The notes: a model not told the origin generated them from the letters alone. Positions 17,071 through 26,262 are shown, numbered from the stretch's first letter. The stretch is 64,000 bases of DNA from an uncultured Lachnospiraceae bacterium (GCA_947164605.1 CAMUXE010000002.1:107530-171529), one strand, 5' to 3'. Made by a program: numbers and translations.

Positions 17071-18084
17071 ATGAATGCTAGATTTAATTGGAAGTATCGT
17101 ATGGCAGGTATGGTCCTGTCTTTTCTTATGGTTTTTTGCCTCTTTTTGGAAGAAAAACCTATGACTGCAAAGGCTGAGCTTATGCAGATTGTATATCTTG
17201 ATTTGAATGTCTCTATGGATAAGGATTCAAAGGAAGTGACCTGTCAGGTAGAATTGAAAAATAATCCTGGAATCGCAGGTATTTCTTATTTTTTACTCTA
17301 TGACGGTGATGTATTAAGCGTCGAGGATGTAAGTTTGGATGATTTTTTCTCTGACGCTATAGTCAACAAATCAGCTTATGACAAAACAGCTGACATGTCT
17401 GCTGTTTCCATTGTTTACGCAAAGACAAGTAATATGTCCTACACAGGACCTATATTCACTGTTAAGTTTAAGATAACTGACGATAAGGCGGAGAGCACAA
17501 ACCTTATATTAAGCCATATGAGTGTATGTGATGAAAATATTGTAAAGTACCGTCCAAGAACCAATCTTGTGGATCTTGAATTTGGAAGATCTGACATGAA
17601 AGATGAGGATAGATATCAGGTCCGCGGCAATGGCGATGAGATTCCCCAGGATAATAGAAAATATGTCGAAGACACTAGCAATGACATAGGCGATGTTTAT
17701 AATATTTCGGCTGCTAGCAGTGATAATGATGATAATTCGGGAGATTCTGCATCTCAATCTCAGAATCAGTCTAGGGATAGTCAGGACAAAACAGGCTCTC
17801 TTGACACAAAAGCAAATCAAGAGACAGCTTCTGCATCCGAAAAGACTTCAGAGAATGGGGGAAATGCTGATTCAAATACTTCTAATAAAAATAACAGCCA
17901 GGAGTCAGGCCAGAATCAGACTAAGGATGGCAAAGATGCCAAAGACAAGACAGAAAGCTCTAACAGTGAGACGCATAATAAGAGAATTGGACTTATCACA
18001 GCTGCTGTAATGGGGCTAATCCTTCTTGCCGCTGCTTTTGCCTTAATTGTTTTAAAGAAAAGGAAAAATAAGAAAGATGAATGA
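17071..18084 (+). CDS. Surface protein with cohesin-like domain, stalk and C-terminal membrane anchor
   Basis: 337 residues. A signal peptide (MAGMVLSFLMVFCLFL then a TAKAEL-type cleavage region near residue 36) leads into a beta-rich domain (about 38-175). Its pattern, with an NNPGIAGISYFLLYDGDVLS strand pair and GPIFTVKFKI, is typical of cohesins. A Ser/Asn/Gln/Asp-rich stalk follows (about 190-300), then one transmembrane helix (about 306-327) and a basic tail. There is no LPxTG sortase motif. Cohesins bind dockerins in cellulosomes and other assemblies; no dockerin gene is in this window. The stop overlaps rimM by eight bases. Confidence 0.72.
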   Translation: MNARFNWKYRMAGMVLSFLMVFCLFLEEKPMTAKAELMQIVYLDLNVSMDKDSKEVTCQVELKNNPGIAGISYFLLYDGDVLSVEDVSLDDFFSDAIVNKSAYDKTADMSAVSIVYAKTSNMSYTGPIFTVKFKITDDKAESTNLILSHMSVCDENIVKYRPRTNLVDLEFGRSDMKDEDRYQVRGNGDEIPQDNRKYVEDTSNDIGDVYNISAASSDNDDNSGDSASQSQNQSRDSQDKTGSLDTKANQETASASEKTSENGGNADSNTSNKNNSQESGQNQTKDGKDAKDKTESSNSETHNKRIGLITAAVMGLILLAAAFALIVLKKRKNKKDE

Positions 18085-18598
18085 GAAATATAAGGATTAT
18101 TTGAGGGTGGGTGTGATAACCCAAACACACGGAATTAGGGGAGAAGTTAAAGTCTTTCCAACTACAGACGATGTCAAGCGCTTTGATAAATTAAAGAAAT
18201 GTAGCCTTATTAAGGCTGATCAGGCTCTAGATTTAGAAGTAAGTCAGGTCAAGTACTTTAAGCAGTACGTAATATTGAAGTTTAAGGGATTTGATAATAT
18301 CAACGATATTGAGCCTTATGTCAAGGCAGACCTGATGGTCAGCAGGGAAAATGCTGTGAAGCTCGAGGAGGGTGAGCATTTTGTGGCTGATCTTATAGGC
18401 CTTAAGATTGTGAGTGAGGAAGGCAATCTTATCGGAGAACTTGAAGATGTGCTAGAGACTGCTGCTGGCAAGCTCTTACAGATCAAGAGCACAGAGGGCA
18501 AGGAAGTATTGATCCCTGATGTTAAGGAGTTTGTCAAAGAAGTCGACCTCAAGGAGGGCGTGATTAAAATCCATTTGATTGATGGTTTGCTGGATTGA
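18077..18598 (+). CDS. rimM: 16S rRNA processing protein RimM
   Basis: 173 residues: N-terminal RimM domain with RVGVITQTHGIRGEVKVFP, and a C-terminal PRC-barrel-like domain (LIGLKIVSEEGNLIGELEDV). RimM binds bS19 and helps mature the 30S head. It overlaps the cohesin-like gene by eight bases, so translation may be coupled to it. trmD and rplS, the usual neighbours, are absent from the window. Confidence 0.95.
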   Translation: MNEKYKDYLRVGVITQTHGIRGEVKVFPTTDDVKRFDKLKKCSLIKADQALDLEVSQVKYFKQYVILKFKGFDNINDIEPYVKADLMVSRENAVKLEEGEHFVADLIGLKIVSEEGNLIGELEDVLETAAGKLLQIKSTEGKEVLIPDVKEFVKEVDLKEGVIKIHLIDGLLD

Positions 18599-18660
18599 TT
18601 TAATATCGATTTGATGGAGTTATGAATTAAATATATTTTGTTTCTAGATGGAGGAGAAAA

Positions 18661-20310
18661 GTGAGTTTAGAAAAGAATAAAATAGGTCAGTTAAGAGAAA
18701 AAATCTTTGGAAAGAGAGATGAGTCAGCTGATTTTATGCACAAGGATTTGAAATTATCTGATTTGAAGCCAGAATTGTTTTTACAATTGGCAATATCTTT
18801 ATACGTTATTGTAATGCTTTTTATCTTCCCTTTTTGCAGTCACAAGTATCTCTTGACTATAAAGACTAGGTATTATCTTCTTTTTAACAATGGCTTGATA
18901 CCTTTGATTATCCTGCTTTTGCTCATTGTTTTTATCAAGAAGTATCTTTTGCATATTAAGGACTTTTTAAAGACAATAAATATAACAGATGCCTTTGTTA
19001 TAGCTTATTGGTTAGTTCTTTTAATCTCGGCAGGCTTTTCAGAATATCCAGAATATGCCTGGGCTGGAAGCTATGACTGGAAGGTTGGCTTCATGGCTCA
19101 GACTGCCTGGATCGTGGCTTATTTTGCTATATCAAGACACTTTGAGTATATTGGCGCTATAAAGTATTTCTTTATAATTGCCAACTCATTTGAATTTATT
19201 ATAGCGATTCTCAACCGCTTTAATATCGATGTCACTGGTATGTTTTCTGGCTATGACCCAGAGGTACTTATGGATATGACATTTTTGTCTACCTTAGGAC
19301 AGCCTTCGTGGTATTCTCTTTATCTTTGTATGGTCTTGCCTGTAGGAATATACTGCTATTATAAGTATGATCAGTGGTACAACAGGCTTATTTTTGGCAT
19401 ATACAGCTTTTTGGGCTTCTGTTCACTTGTCACACAGAACTCGGATGGAGCCTATATAGCGCTTACAGGCATCTATCTGATTCTTATCTGGTATGCTGTC
19501 AAGACTTACCACTCTTTAGTTAAGTTTGTGGAGGTTTTAATTATCAACCTTGCGGCTTTCAAATTTATGGGAATTCTTCAGCTTACAATAAGCTCTGCTT
19601 TTAAGACTGATACTTTGTCAAGAAAGATGTCTCAGAGCCTGGAAACTTGGATACTTTTGGCTATTGTAATCCTTTTCTATCTTTTCCTTCGCTTCTGTCT
19701 TAAGAAGAGGGATTTCAATGAAAAGAAAATGGCTATAATCCCAATATGTATCTATATCCTGACTCTTATTGGAATAGTTGGCATTGTAATACTGATGGTT
19801 TTAGTTTCAAACGGAAAATTGCCGGCTCTCGAGAAGGTGTCCTATCTCAAGTTTACTGACTTATGGGGAAATAAGAGAGGCTACAAGTATGTCTATAGCC
19901 TCAAGCTCTATCAGGGTTTTGACTTTTTTAAAAAGCTCTTTGGCGCTGGACCAGATTGCTTTTACTCTGCTATGTATGAGGTTTACAAGGGGGCTATGGA
20001 TTCATATCACCCAGATGGCTCTTACGTGTCCAATGCGCATTCAGAGGAACTTAACCAGCTTGTAACAGTCGGTCTCTTCGGTTTTGGAACATATTACGCC
20101 ATCTTTATCTCAAGCATTAAAGAGGGCTTTAAGTATGCTAAAAAGTCTCCGGACCTTATAGCTATGTCTATGATTATAGCTGGATATGTAATGCAGTCTT
20201 CATTTATGTATCAGACTTTCTGTACAACTTATATTGTTTTTTTTGCACTTGGATTCTCAAGAAGACTGGTAGCCAAGGCAAGGGGGGATGAATTTGCAAA
20301 GACAAGATGA
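18661..20310 (+). CDS. O-antigen ligase/polymerase family membrane protein
   Basis: 549 residues with about a dozen hydrophobic segments. The conserved periplasmic-type loop NAHSEELNQLVTVGLFGFG near residues 457-475 matches the Wzy/WaaL family signature, and the loop before it (YHPDGSYVS) is long as expected. In a Gram-positive it would polymerise or transfer surface polysaccharide repeat units. The start is GTG with GGAGGAG just upstream. It overlaps the next gene by 23 bases and forms a three-gene module with it. Confidence 0.85.
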   Translation: MSLEKNKIGQLREKIFGKRDESADFMHKDLKLSDLKPELFLQLAISLYVIVMLFIFPFCSHKYLLTIKTRYYLLFNNGLIPLIILLLLIVFIKKYLLHIKDFLKTINITDAFVIAYWLVLLISAGFSEYPEYAWAGSYDWKVGFMAQTAWIVAYFAISRHFEYIGAIKYFFIIANSFEFIIAILNRFNIDVTGMFSGYDPEVLMDMTFLSTLGQPSWYSLYLCMVLPVGIYCYYKYDQWYNRLIFGIYSFLGFCSLVTQNSDGAYIALTGIYLILIWYAVKTYHSLVKFVEVLIINLAAFKFMGILQLTISSAFKTDTLSRKMSQSLETWILLAIVILFYLFLRFCLKKRDFNEKKMAIIPICIYILTLIGIVGIVILMVLVSNGKLPALEKVSYLKFTDLWGNKRGYKYVYSLKLYQGFDFFKKLFGAGPDCFYSAMYEVYKGAMDSYHPDGSYVSNAHSEELNQLVTVGLFGFGTYYAIFISSIKEGFKYAKKSPDLIAMSMIIAGYVMQSSFMYQTFCTTYIVFFALGFSRRLVAKARGDEFAKTR

Positions 20311-21148
20311 TATCTGCATAATGGTGGCTTGCCATAAGGCTAGTCTGATAGCAGATGATGATATTTATAGGCCGATTTTTGTCGGAAGCTTAGGAAAGAT
20401 GAGCCCTGAATTTAAGAGAATTATGTCGGGAGAGCGCATCGAGGCCTTAAGGGATGATGAGGGGCAAAATATAAGCTCTAAGAACTATATGTACAGCGAA
20501 TTGTCGGGCCTATACTGGGCAAGATACAATCTTGATGTGAAATATCTGGGCCTGGTTCATTATAGAAGATATTTTAAGGGCTCTTTAATAGAAAAATCAG
20601 CTGATAAAGCCTACTCTAGCAGGGTTTTATCAGGTCAGGAAGCCAGAGAACTTATGGGAAAATATGACATAGTAGTACCTAAAAAGAGGAATTACTTTAT
20701 TGAGACCATTTACTCTCATTATGAGCACACATTTGCCGGAGGGGCTCAGCTTGATTGCCTAGGAGAATTGATTGAGAAACATTGTCCTGACTATAAGGCT
20801 GATTTTGATTCTTTTGTAAGTTCTAGAAAGGGGCATATGTTCAATATGTTCCTGGCTAAAAAAGATTTGATTGATGAGTATTGCGACTGGCTTTTCCCTC
20901 TTATAGATGAGATGGCCGAGATTCTGGGCTTTGAAGGCTTGGATGACTTTTATAAGAGGTACCCTGGAAGGGCTAGCGAGAGACTCTTTAATGTATGGCT
21001 CATGCATCAGCAAAGATGCGGCTTGATAGATAAAGAGAGAGTAGGCTATGTAAAAAGCCTGTATCTTGGCCAGGTCAACTGGCCAAAGAAGATTACAGCT
21101 TTCTTGATGGCGGCAGTTTTTAAGAAGAAGTATAAAAAGAGTTTTTGA
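20288..21148 (+). CDS. DUF4422 family glycosyltransferase
   Basis: 286 residues. DDICIMVACHKASLI at the N-terminus, then a YSELSGLYWARYN motif and KYLGLVHYRRYF are typical of DUF4422 proteins, which occur in capsule and exopolysaccharide clusters and are taken to be glycosyltransferases. No membrane segment. The C-terminal helical part ends in a basic stretch. The ATG overlaps its own GGGGGG ribosome-type sequence; TTG 20294 has better spacing and would remove two residues. The sugar donor cannot be told. Confidence 0.8.
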   Translation: MNLQRQDDICIMVACHKASLIADDDIYRPIFVGSLGKMSPEFKRIMSGERIEALRDDEGQNISSKNYMYSELSGLYWARYNLDVKYLGLVHYRRYFKGSLIEKSADKAYSSRVLSGQEARELMGKYDIVVPKKRNYFIETIYSHYEHTFAGGAQLDCLGELIEKHCPDYKADFDSFVSSRKGHMFNMFLAKKDLIDEYCDWLFPLIDEMAEILGFEGLDDFYKRYPGRASERLFNVWLMHQQRCGLIDKERVGYVKSLYLGQVNWPKKITAFLMAAVFKKKYKKSF

Positions 21149-21168
21149 TATAAAGTGATGTGAGACGA

Positions 21169-23292
21169 ATGAAGGATAAAAAGTATAAAATAAGAGAGAT
21201 AGACAATGCTCTTATCTTGATTGATTTGCTCAGTCTTTGTCTGGGATTTGCTCTGGCACATGCACTGCGATTCAATGAAATCTATGCCAGATTTGCATAT
21301 ACCAATTTTGAAGCAGATACCTATCAGAGGCTGATGTTAGCTCTGGTTCTTATATATTTTTTGGTCCATGGCTTTTTCTTGGATGAGACCACATATCTGA
21401 TTAGAAGTGTCAGGAGAGAGGCTCTTAATGTCCTTAAGATGGTTTTGTTGTCTGCAGCCTTCCTTTTGATTTATATGTTCTTCTCTAAGAGCTCTGAGGA
21501 TTATTCGAGATCTTTCGTGCTTATGTTCAGCCTGATTGCAGCATTTTTGGATTTTTGTCTAAGAATGCTCCTGAAAAGAAAGATTTTACCATTTCATCAG
21601 AGAGGAAAGAGCTCTGAGAAGATGGTTATGGTCGGTGATTCGACAAGTGTTCTCAAGTGCCTTAAGCAGATGAGAGAAGTGGTTGATTTTAGGCAGCAGA
21701 TTGTTGGCCTGATAATCACTGATAAGAGTTTGATTGGCTCTTATATAGATAAGATTAAAGTAATAGGCGACAGCGAGAATATATTTGACACCTTAAAAGA
21801 AGGCCAGGTTGACTCGGTTTTCTTGGTACAGTCTCCTTTTGAACTCCACAGGGAGTTGAAGAAGAAGAATTTGCAGGATGAGGCTGGGCTTAACTTCGAC
21901 ATGACTGATTATGCAAGCTTAGTTGAGTCTATGTATGAATCAGGCAAGAAGATTTATATCAATATTGATGAGTATGAGTTTATGTCTGGAATGAACAGAG
22001 ATATCATCAATATAGGCGGCTCAATGGTTGTCAATTGTAACCCGGATTTAGATGAGTCCGACATGAGAAAAGTTGTGGTCAGACTTCTAGACGTGGCATT
22101 TGCCATAGCTTTAATGCCGATTTTGGTCCTTGTTATGGCAATACTTAAGCTGATATCGCTTGCGTCTGGCGAGAAAAGACTTATGATTAGGTCTTTGAGA
22201 ATAGGCAGAAATGGAAGACGTTTTTATCAGCACAGATTCAAGCTTATCAATAGCAGGGGAGCAATTGAGGCTTTAGAGAGCAAAGAAAGTTCTGAGGCTA
22301 AAGAAAAGTCTGAGGCTAGGGAAAGTTCTGAGAACAAAGATAAAGACCTGAATTTAGAGTGCTCCAAGGTTGGAAGGCTGATTCTTGCGCTCAGGCTACA
22401 CAAGCTACCTGAGATTATCGATTGCCTTGAGGGCAGCATGTCCTTTGTGGGACCCTATGCGCCTTCTCTGCAAAGATATATGGAGTTTAATAACCATGCC
22501 AGAAGCAACTTGGTCTACAGGCCGGGAATCTTTAACTGGGGAAAGTTCGAGACGACTATTCCAGACTTTGGAGAGAGCTTAAACGATGAACTCGAACTGG
22601 AGGCTATATTTATAAATAACCAGCGAAAGGCAAAGAGACCTTATCTCTATGAGACAAGTGGATATAAGCCAGCTGGAAGCAAGGCCTACCATGCTTTCAA
22701 GAGATGCATGGATATTCTGATTTCTTTGAGTGCTATTATTGTCTTATCTCCACTTTTTCTTATCTTGAGTTTTCTGGTCTTTATAGACGATGGCGGCAAT
22801 CCTTTCTATGGACACTCGAGGATAGGACTTAAGGGGAAGAGAATCAAGATCTTTAAATTTAGGACTATGAGAGAAGATGCTTCTGAGCTTGAAAAATTTA
22901 TGACAAAGGAGCAGATTAAGGCTTATAAGAAGGAGTTTAAACTCAATGATGATCCTAGAGTGACTCTGATTGGCAGATTCTTGAGAAAATCCAGTTTGGA
23001 TGAGCTCCCTCAGCTCTTTAATATTTTATTTGGTCACTTGTCCCTGATCGGCCCGAGACCTATAGTTGAGGATGAGCTTAAAATGTACGGCTCTGATGTT
23101 GAGAAATTACTCAGCATCAAGCCTGGACTTACAGGTTATTGGCAGGCTTATGCCCGCAACAATGCCAGCTATGCCGATGGCAAGAGGCAGGCAATGGAAC
23201 TCAAATATGTGAGCCAGGAGAGCCTTGCTTTCGACTTTAAAATATTCTTCAAAACATTTGCCAGAGTCATATCTCAGGATGGTGTGGAATAG
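21169..23292 (+). CDS. Polyprenyl phosphoglycosyltransferase with a duplicated, degenerate transferase domain
   Basis: About 707 residues. Four hydrophobic segments and a Rossmann-like region (KMVMVGDSTSVLKCL, about 148-240) form the usual WbaP/WcaJ-type N-terminus. Two bacterial sugar transferase domains follow. The first (about 300-465) has RIGRNGRRFYQHRFKLIN and SFVGPYAP, but H411-K412 stands where the catalytic Asp-Glu should be. The second (about 508-707) has RIGLKGKRIKIFKFRTM, SSLDELPQLFN with D611-E612, and LIGPRPIV, all intact. It would load the first sugar phosphate on undecaprenyl phosphate. A charged Glu/Ser/Lys insert lies in the first copy (about 364-395). GTG 21160 is an alternative start; neither has a strong ribosome site. 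Confidence 0.88.
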   Translation: MKDKKYKIREIDNALILIDLLSLCLGFALAHALRFNEIYARFAYTNFEADTYQRLMLALVLIYFLVHGFFLDETTYLIRSVRREALNVLKMVLLSAAFLLIYMFFSKSSEDYSRSFVLMFSLIAAFLDFCLRMLLKRKILPFHQRGKSSEKMVMVGDSTSVLKCLKQMREVVDFRQQIVGLIITDKSLIGSYIDKIKVIGDSENIFDTLKEGQVDSVFLVQSPFELHRELKKKNLQDEAGLNFDMTDYASLVESMYESGKKIYINIDEYEFMSGMNRDIINIGGSMVVNCNPDLDESDMRKVVVRLLDVAFAIALMPILVLVMAILKLISLASGEKRLMIRSLRIGRNGRRFYQHRFKLINSRGAIEALESKESSEAKEKSEARESSENKDKDLNLECSKVGRLILALRLHKLPEIIDCLEGSMSFVGPYAPSLQRYMEFNNHARSNLVYRPGIFNWGKFETTIPDFGESLNDELELEAIFINNQRKAKRPYLYETSGYKPAGSKAYHAFKRCMDILISLSAIIVLSPLFLILSFLVFIDDGGNPFYGHSRIGLKGKRIKIFKFRTMREDASELEKFMTKEQIKAYKKEFKLNDDPRVTLIGRFLRKSSLDELPQLFNILFGHLSLIGPRPIVEDELKMYGSDVEKLLSIKPGLTGYWQAYARNNASYADGKRQAMELKYVSQESLAFDFKIFFKTFARVISQDGVE

Positions 23293-23316
23293 TTTTGAAA
23301 AATGTAAAAAAAATTA

Positions 23317-23345
23317 TTGCCTAAAAGAAAATTCTTTGGTAAAAT
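23317..23345 (+). promoter_or_regulatory. Promoter of rpsB-tsf
   Basis: -35 TTGCCT, 17-base spacer, -10 TAAAAT at 23340-23345. It implies an rpsB leader of about 110 bases. Confidence 0.65.
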
Positions 23346-23385
23346 ATCACTCGTGTGATTTTACAATATTGCATGTAGACCGGAT

Positions 23386-23421
23386 TTGCTAGTTGGTGCC
23401 ATGACGCTTGGTTGCTAGCAA
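23386..23421 (+). promoter_or_regulatory. Leader stem-loop upstream of rpsB, possible S2 autoregulatory site
   Basis: Seven-bp stem TTGCTAG / CTAGCAA closes a 22-base loop that itself contains GGTGCC and GCTTGG segments. It lies 40 bases before the rpsB start, where ribosomal protein leaders often act. Function is inference. Confidence 0.45.
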
Positions 23422-23461
23422 AGATGAAGGCTGCAAAAGACAAAACCAGGAGGTATTTAAA

Positions 23462-24196
23462 ATGAGCGTTATTTCAATGAAGCAGTTACTTGAGGCAGGT
23501 GTACACTTTGGTCACCAGACAAGAAGATGGAACCCTAAGATGGCTCCATACATCTACACAGAGCGTAATGGTATCCACATTATCGACCTTCAGAAGTCAG
23601 TAGGCATGATCGATGCAGCTTACAAGGCTATCGCTGATGTTGTTGCTGATGGTGGTACAGTTCTTTTCGTAGGTACAAAGAAGCAGGCTCAGGAAGCTAT
23701 CCAGAGAGAAGCTGAGAGATGTGGTATGTACTACGTTAACGAGAGATGGTTAGGTGGAATGCTCACAAACTTCAGAACAATCCAGAGCCGTATTGCCAAG
23801 ATGAAGGAAATCGAGGCTATGCAGGAAGATGGAACATTCGATGTTCTTCCAAAGAAGGAAGTTATCAGACTTAAGAAGGAGCTTGAGAAGCTTCAGAAGA
23901 ACCTTGGAGGTCTCAGAAACATGAAGAGAATCCCAGATGCTATCTTCATCGTAGATCCTAAGAAGGAAAGAATTTGTATCCAGGAAGCTGAGTCTCTTGG
24001 AATTAAGTTAATCGGTATCGCTGATACTAACTGTGATCCAGATGAGCTTGACTATGTAATCCCAGGTAACGATGACGCAATCAGAGCTGTAAGACTTATC
24101 ACAGCAAAGATGGCTGACGCTGTTATTGAGGCTTCACAGGGCGTTGAGGCTGAAGTAGCTGATGATACAGCTGCTGATGAGAACGCAGAAGCATAA
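23462..24196 (+). CDS. rpsB: Ribosomal protein uS2
   Basis: About 244 residues; [20 protein letters not shown] and [19 protein letters not shown] are diagnostic. ATG 23462 has an AGGAGG site; an upstream in-frame start at 23408 lies in the leader and is rejected. The C-terminus has a short acidic Ala/Asp/Glu tail. It is paired with tsf 33 bases downstream, as in nearly all bacteria. The sequence is more codon-biased than surrounding accessory genes, in keeping with high expression. Confidence 0.97.
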   Translation: MSVISMKQLLEAGVHFGHQTRRWNPKMAPYIYTERNGIHIIDLQKSVGMIDAAYKAIADVVADGGTVLFVGTKKQAQEAIQREAERCGMYYVNERWLGGMLTNFRTIQSRIAKMKEIEAMQEDGTFDVLPKKEVIRLKKELEKLQKNLGGLRNMKRIPDAIFIVDPKKERICIQEAESLGIKLIGIADTNCDPDELDYVIPGNDDAIRAVRLITAKMADAVIEASQGVEAEVADDTAADENAEA

Positions 24197-24229
24197 TATA
24201 AAGACAAATTAATTGGAGGATATTAACCA

Positions 24230-25156
24230 ATGGCAAATATTACAGCTGCAATGGTAAAGGAATTAAGAGAGTCAACAGGCGCAGGAATGATGGACTGCAA
24301 GAAGGCTCTTAATGCTACAGAAGGCGATATGGACAAGGCTGTTGAGTACCTTCGTGAGAATGGTATGGCTAAGGCTGCTAAGAAGGCAGGAAGAATTGCT
24401 GCTGAAGGTCTTGTTAAGACAGCAGTTGAAGGCAAGAATGGCGCTATCGTAGAAGTTAACTCAGAGACAGATTTCGCTGCTAAGTCAGAGAAGTTTGTAA
24501 GCTATGTTGATGCGGTTGCTGCTCAGGCACTTGCTTCAGACACAGAAGATTTCGATGCATTCATGGAGCAGCCATGGATCGAGGATAACAGCAAGACTGT
24601 TGCTGTAGCTTTGACAGAGGAAATCGCTGTTATCAGTGAGAACCTTAAGATTAGAAGATTTGCAAAGCTTAGCGCTGAGAACGGTTTTGTAGCTTCTTAC
24701 CTCCACATGGGTGGTAAGATTGGTGTTCTTCTTGATGTTGAGACAGACGTTGACAACGACGCTGTTAGAGAGATGGCTAAGAATGTAGCTATGCAGGCTG
24801 CAGCTCTTAATCCTAAGTACACAACAAGAGCTGAGGTTGATCAGGACTTTATCGCTTCTGAGACAGAAATCTTAACTCAGGCTGCTAAGAACGAGAAGCC
24901 AGATGCTAACGATAAGATTATCGAAGGTATGGTTAAGGGTCGTATCAACAAGGAGCTTAAGGAAATCTGCCTTCTTGATCAGGTTTACGTTAAGGCTGAA
25001 GATGGCAAGCAGTCAGTTGCTCAGTACATCGATTCAGTTGCTAAGGCTAACAATGCTAACATCACAGTTAAGAGCTTCGTAAGATTCGAGACTGGTGAAG
25101 GTATTGAGAAGAAGCAGGAGAACTTTGCTGATGAGGTTGCTGCTCAGCTTAAGTAA
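24230..25156 (+). CDS. tsf: Elongation factor Ts
   Basis: 308 residues. The N-terminal UBA-like part has VKELRESTGAGMMDCKKAL, and the core has VNSETDFAAKSEKF, both EF-Ts signatures. It exchanges GDP on EF-Tu. Strong TTGGAGGA ribosome site. A terminator follows, so rpsB-tsf is a closed two-gene unit. Confidence 0.97.
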   Translation: MANITAAMVKELRESTGAGMMDCKKALNATEGDMDKAVEYLRENGMAKAAKKAGRIAAEGLVKTAVEGKNGAIVEVNSETDFAAKSEKFVSYVDAVAAQALASDTEDFDAFMEQPWIEDNSKTVAVALTEEIAVISENLKIRRFAKLSAENGFVASYLHMGGKIGVLLDVETDVDNDAVREMAKNVAMQAAALNPKYTTRAEVDQDFIASETEILTQAAKNEKPDANDKIIEGMVKGRINKELKEICLLDQVYVKAEDGKQSVAQYIDSVAKANNANITVKSFVRFETGEGIEKKQENFADEVAAQLK

Positions 25157-25185
25157 TTTGTTTTAATGAATTAAGTTAATTAAAG

Positions 25186-25216
25186 GCGGATAGGTTAATC
25201 CTATCCGCTTTCTTTG
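25186..25216 (+). terminator. Terminator after tsf
   Basis: Nine-bp perfect stem GCGGATAGG / CCTATCCGC, loop TTAAT, then TTTCTTT. Confidence 0.85.
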
Positions 25217-25231
25217 AAATAGGAGGAAATT

Positions 25232-26158
25232 ATGGATAAGGCTTTGCTTGAAAAAATTGAGAAATTGAAGAAGGAAAAAGACGTTGTTATTCTTGCACAT
25301 TACTACGTAGACGGCCAGGTGCAGGATATTGCTGATTTTGTAGGAGATTCTTTCGCACTTGCCAAGAAGGCAAGCCAGGTAACTCAAGCCAATATTCTTT
25401 TCTGTGGCGTTAAGTTTATGGGAGAGAGCGCAAAGGTTTTAAATCCAGAAAAGACAGTTGCTATGCCAGACATCTATGCTGATTGTCCAATGGCTCACAT
25501 GGCAACAGTAGAAAAAATCAAGGAAGCTAAGGCTAAGTATGATGACTTGGCAGTAGTTTGCTATGTAAACTCAACAGAGGAAATCAAGGAGTACTCTGAT
25601 GTATGTGTTACAAGTTCCAATGCTCAGAAGGTTGTGGGCAATCTCAAGGAGAAGAATATCTATTTCGTGCCAGATGAGAATCTTGCAAGATATATTGCTA
25701 AGTTTATGCCAGAGAAGAACTTTATCTTTAATGATGGCTTCTGCCATGTACACAAAGCCTTAACTGTTGAGGATGTTGCAAAGGCAAGAGAGGATCACCC
25801 AGATGCTTTGATTCTTGCTCATCCAGAGTGCGTAATGGCTACACTTGACCTTGTGGACTACATCGGAAGCACAAAGCAGATCATAGAGTATGCAACTGCC
25901 AGCGATAAGAAGGAATTCGTAATATTTTCCGAGATGGGCGTACTTCATGAACTTGAGAAGAGAAATCCAGATAAGAAGTTCTACTTAAGCTCTCATGATC
26001 AGATTTGTCCTAACATGAAGAAGGTGACAATCGATAATGTTGTCACAGCTCTTGAGAGATTTAACACACCTGACATTGCAGAGACTGAGATTGTTCTCAC
26101 TCCAAGCCAGGTTGAGGCGGCTAAGACACCACTTAAAAGAATGCTTGAACTCTCTTAA
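25232..26158 (+). CDS. nadA: Quinolinate synthase NadA
   Basis: 308 residues, the iron-sulfur enzyme that condenses iminoaspartate with dihydroxyacetone phosphate to quinolinate in NAD synthesis. The signature AHYYVDGQVQDIADFVGDS lies near residue 22. Three cysteines suited to hold the 4Fe-4S cluster are C58 (LFCGVKFMGE), C200 (HPECVMATL) and C259 (ICPNMKK). nadB and nadC, its usual neighbours, are not beside it. It lies alone between tsf and the bactofilin gene; no promoter of its own is obvious in the short gap after the terminator, so read-through may drive it. Confidence 0.95.
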   Translation: MDKALLEKIEKLKKEKDVVILAHYYVDGQVQDIADFVGDSFALAKKASQVTQANILFCGVKFMGESAKVLNPEKTVAMPDIYADCPMAHMATVEKIKEAKAKYDDLAVVCYVNSTEEIKEYSDVCVTSSNAQKVVGNLKEKNIYFVPDENLARYIAKFMPEKNFIFNDGFCHVHKALTVEDVAKAREDHPDALILAHPECVMATLDLVDYIGSTKQIIEYATASDKKEFVIFSEMGVLHELEKRNPDKKFYLSSHDQICPNMKKVTIDNVVTALERFNTPDIAETEIVLTPSQVEAAKTPLKRMLELS

Positions 26159-26196
26159 GTTCTTTGACAAGGGGACTTCTAAAATGTCCACTTTTG

Positions 26197-26205
26197 TGTT
26201 ATAAT
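26197..26205 (+). promoter_or_regulatory. Extended -10 promoter of the bactofilin-pyrH unit
   Basis: TG-T-TATAAT. A leader of about 55 bases follows, containing a bulged stem: ATCAAT and GTGTT at 26207-26220 pair with AACAC and ATTGAT at 26231-26243. Confidence 0.55.
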
Positions 26206-26262
26206 TATCAATCATGTGTTTTTAGATAAGAACACTAATTGATTATGTGACAGGAGGCTTAG

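Noticed and set aside
23408..23461. Upstream start for rpsB
   Set aside because: It lies on the leader stem and the [18 protein letters not shown] start with AGGAGG is the family norm.
26164..26205. TTGACA and TATAAT upstream of the bactofilin gene as one promoter
   Set aside because: They are 30 bases apart, too far for one polymerase. The extended -10 alone is the better reading.
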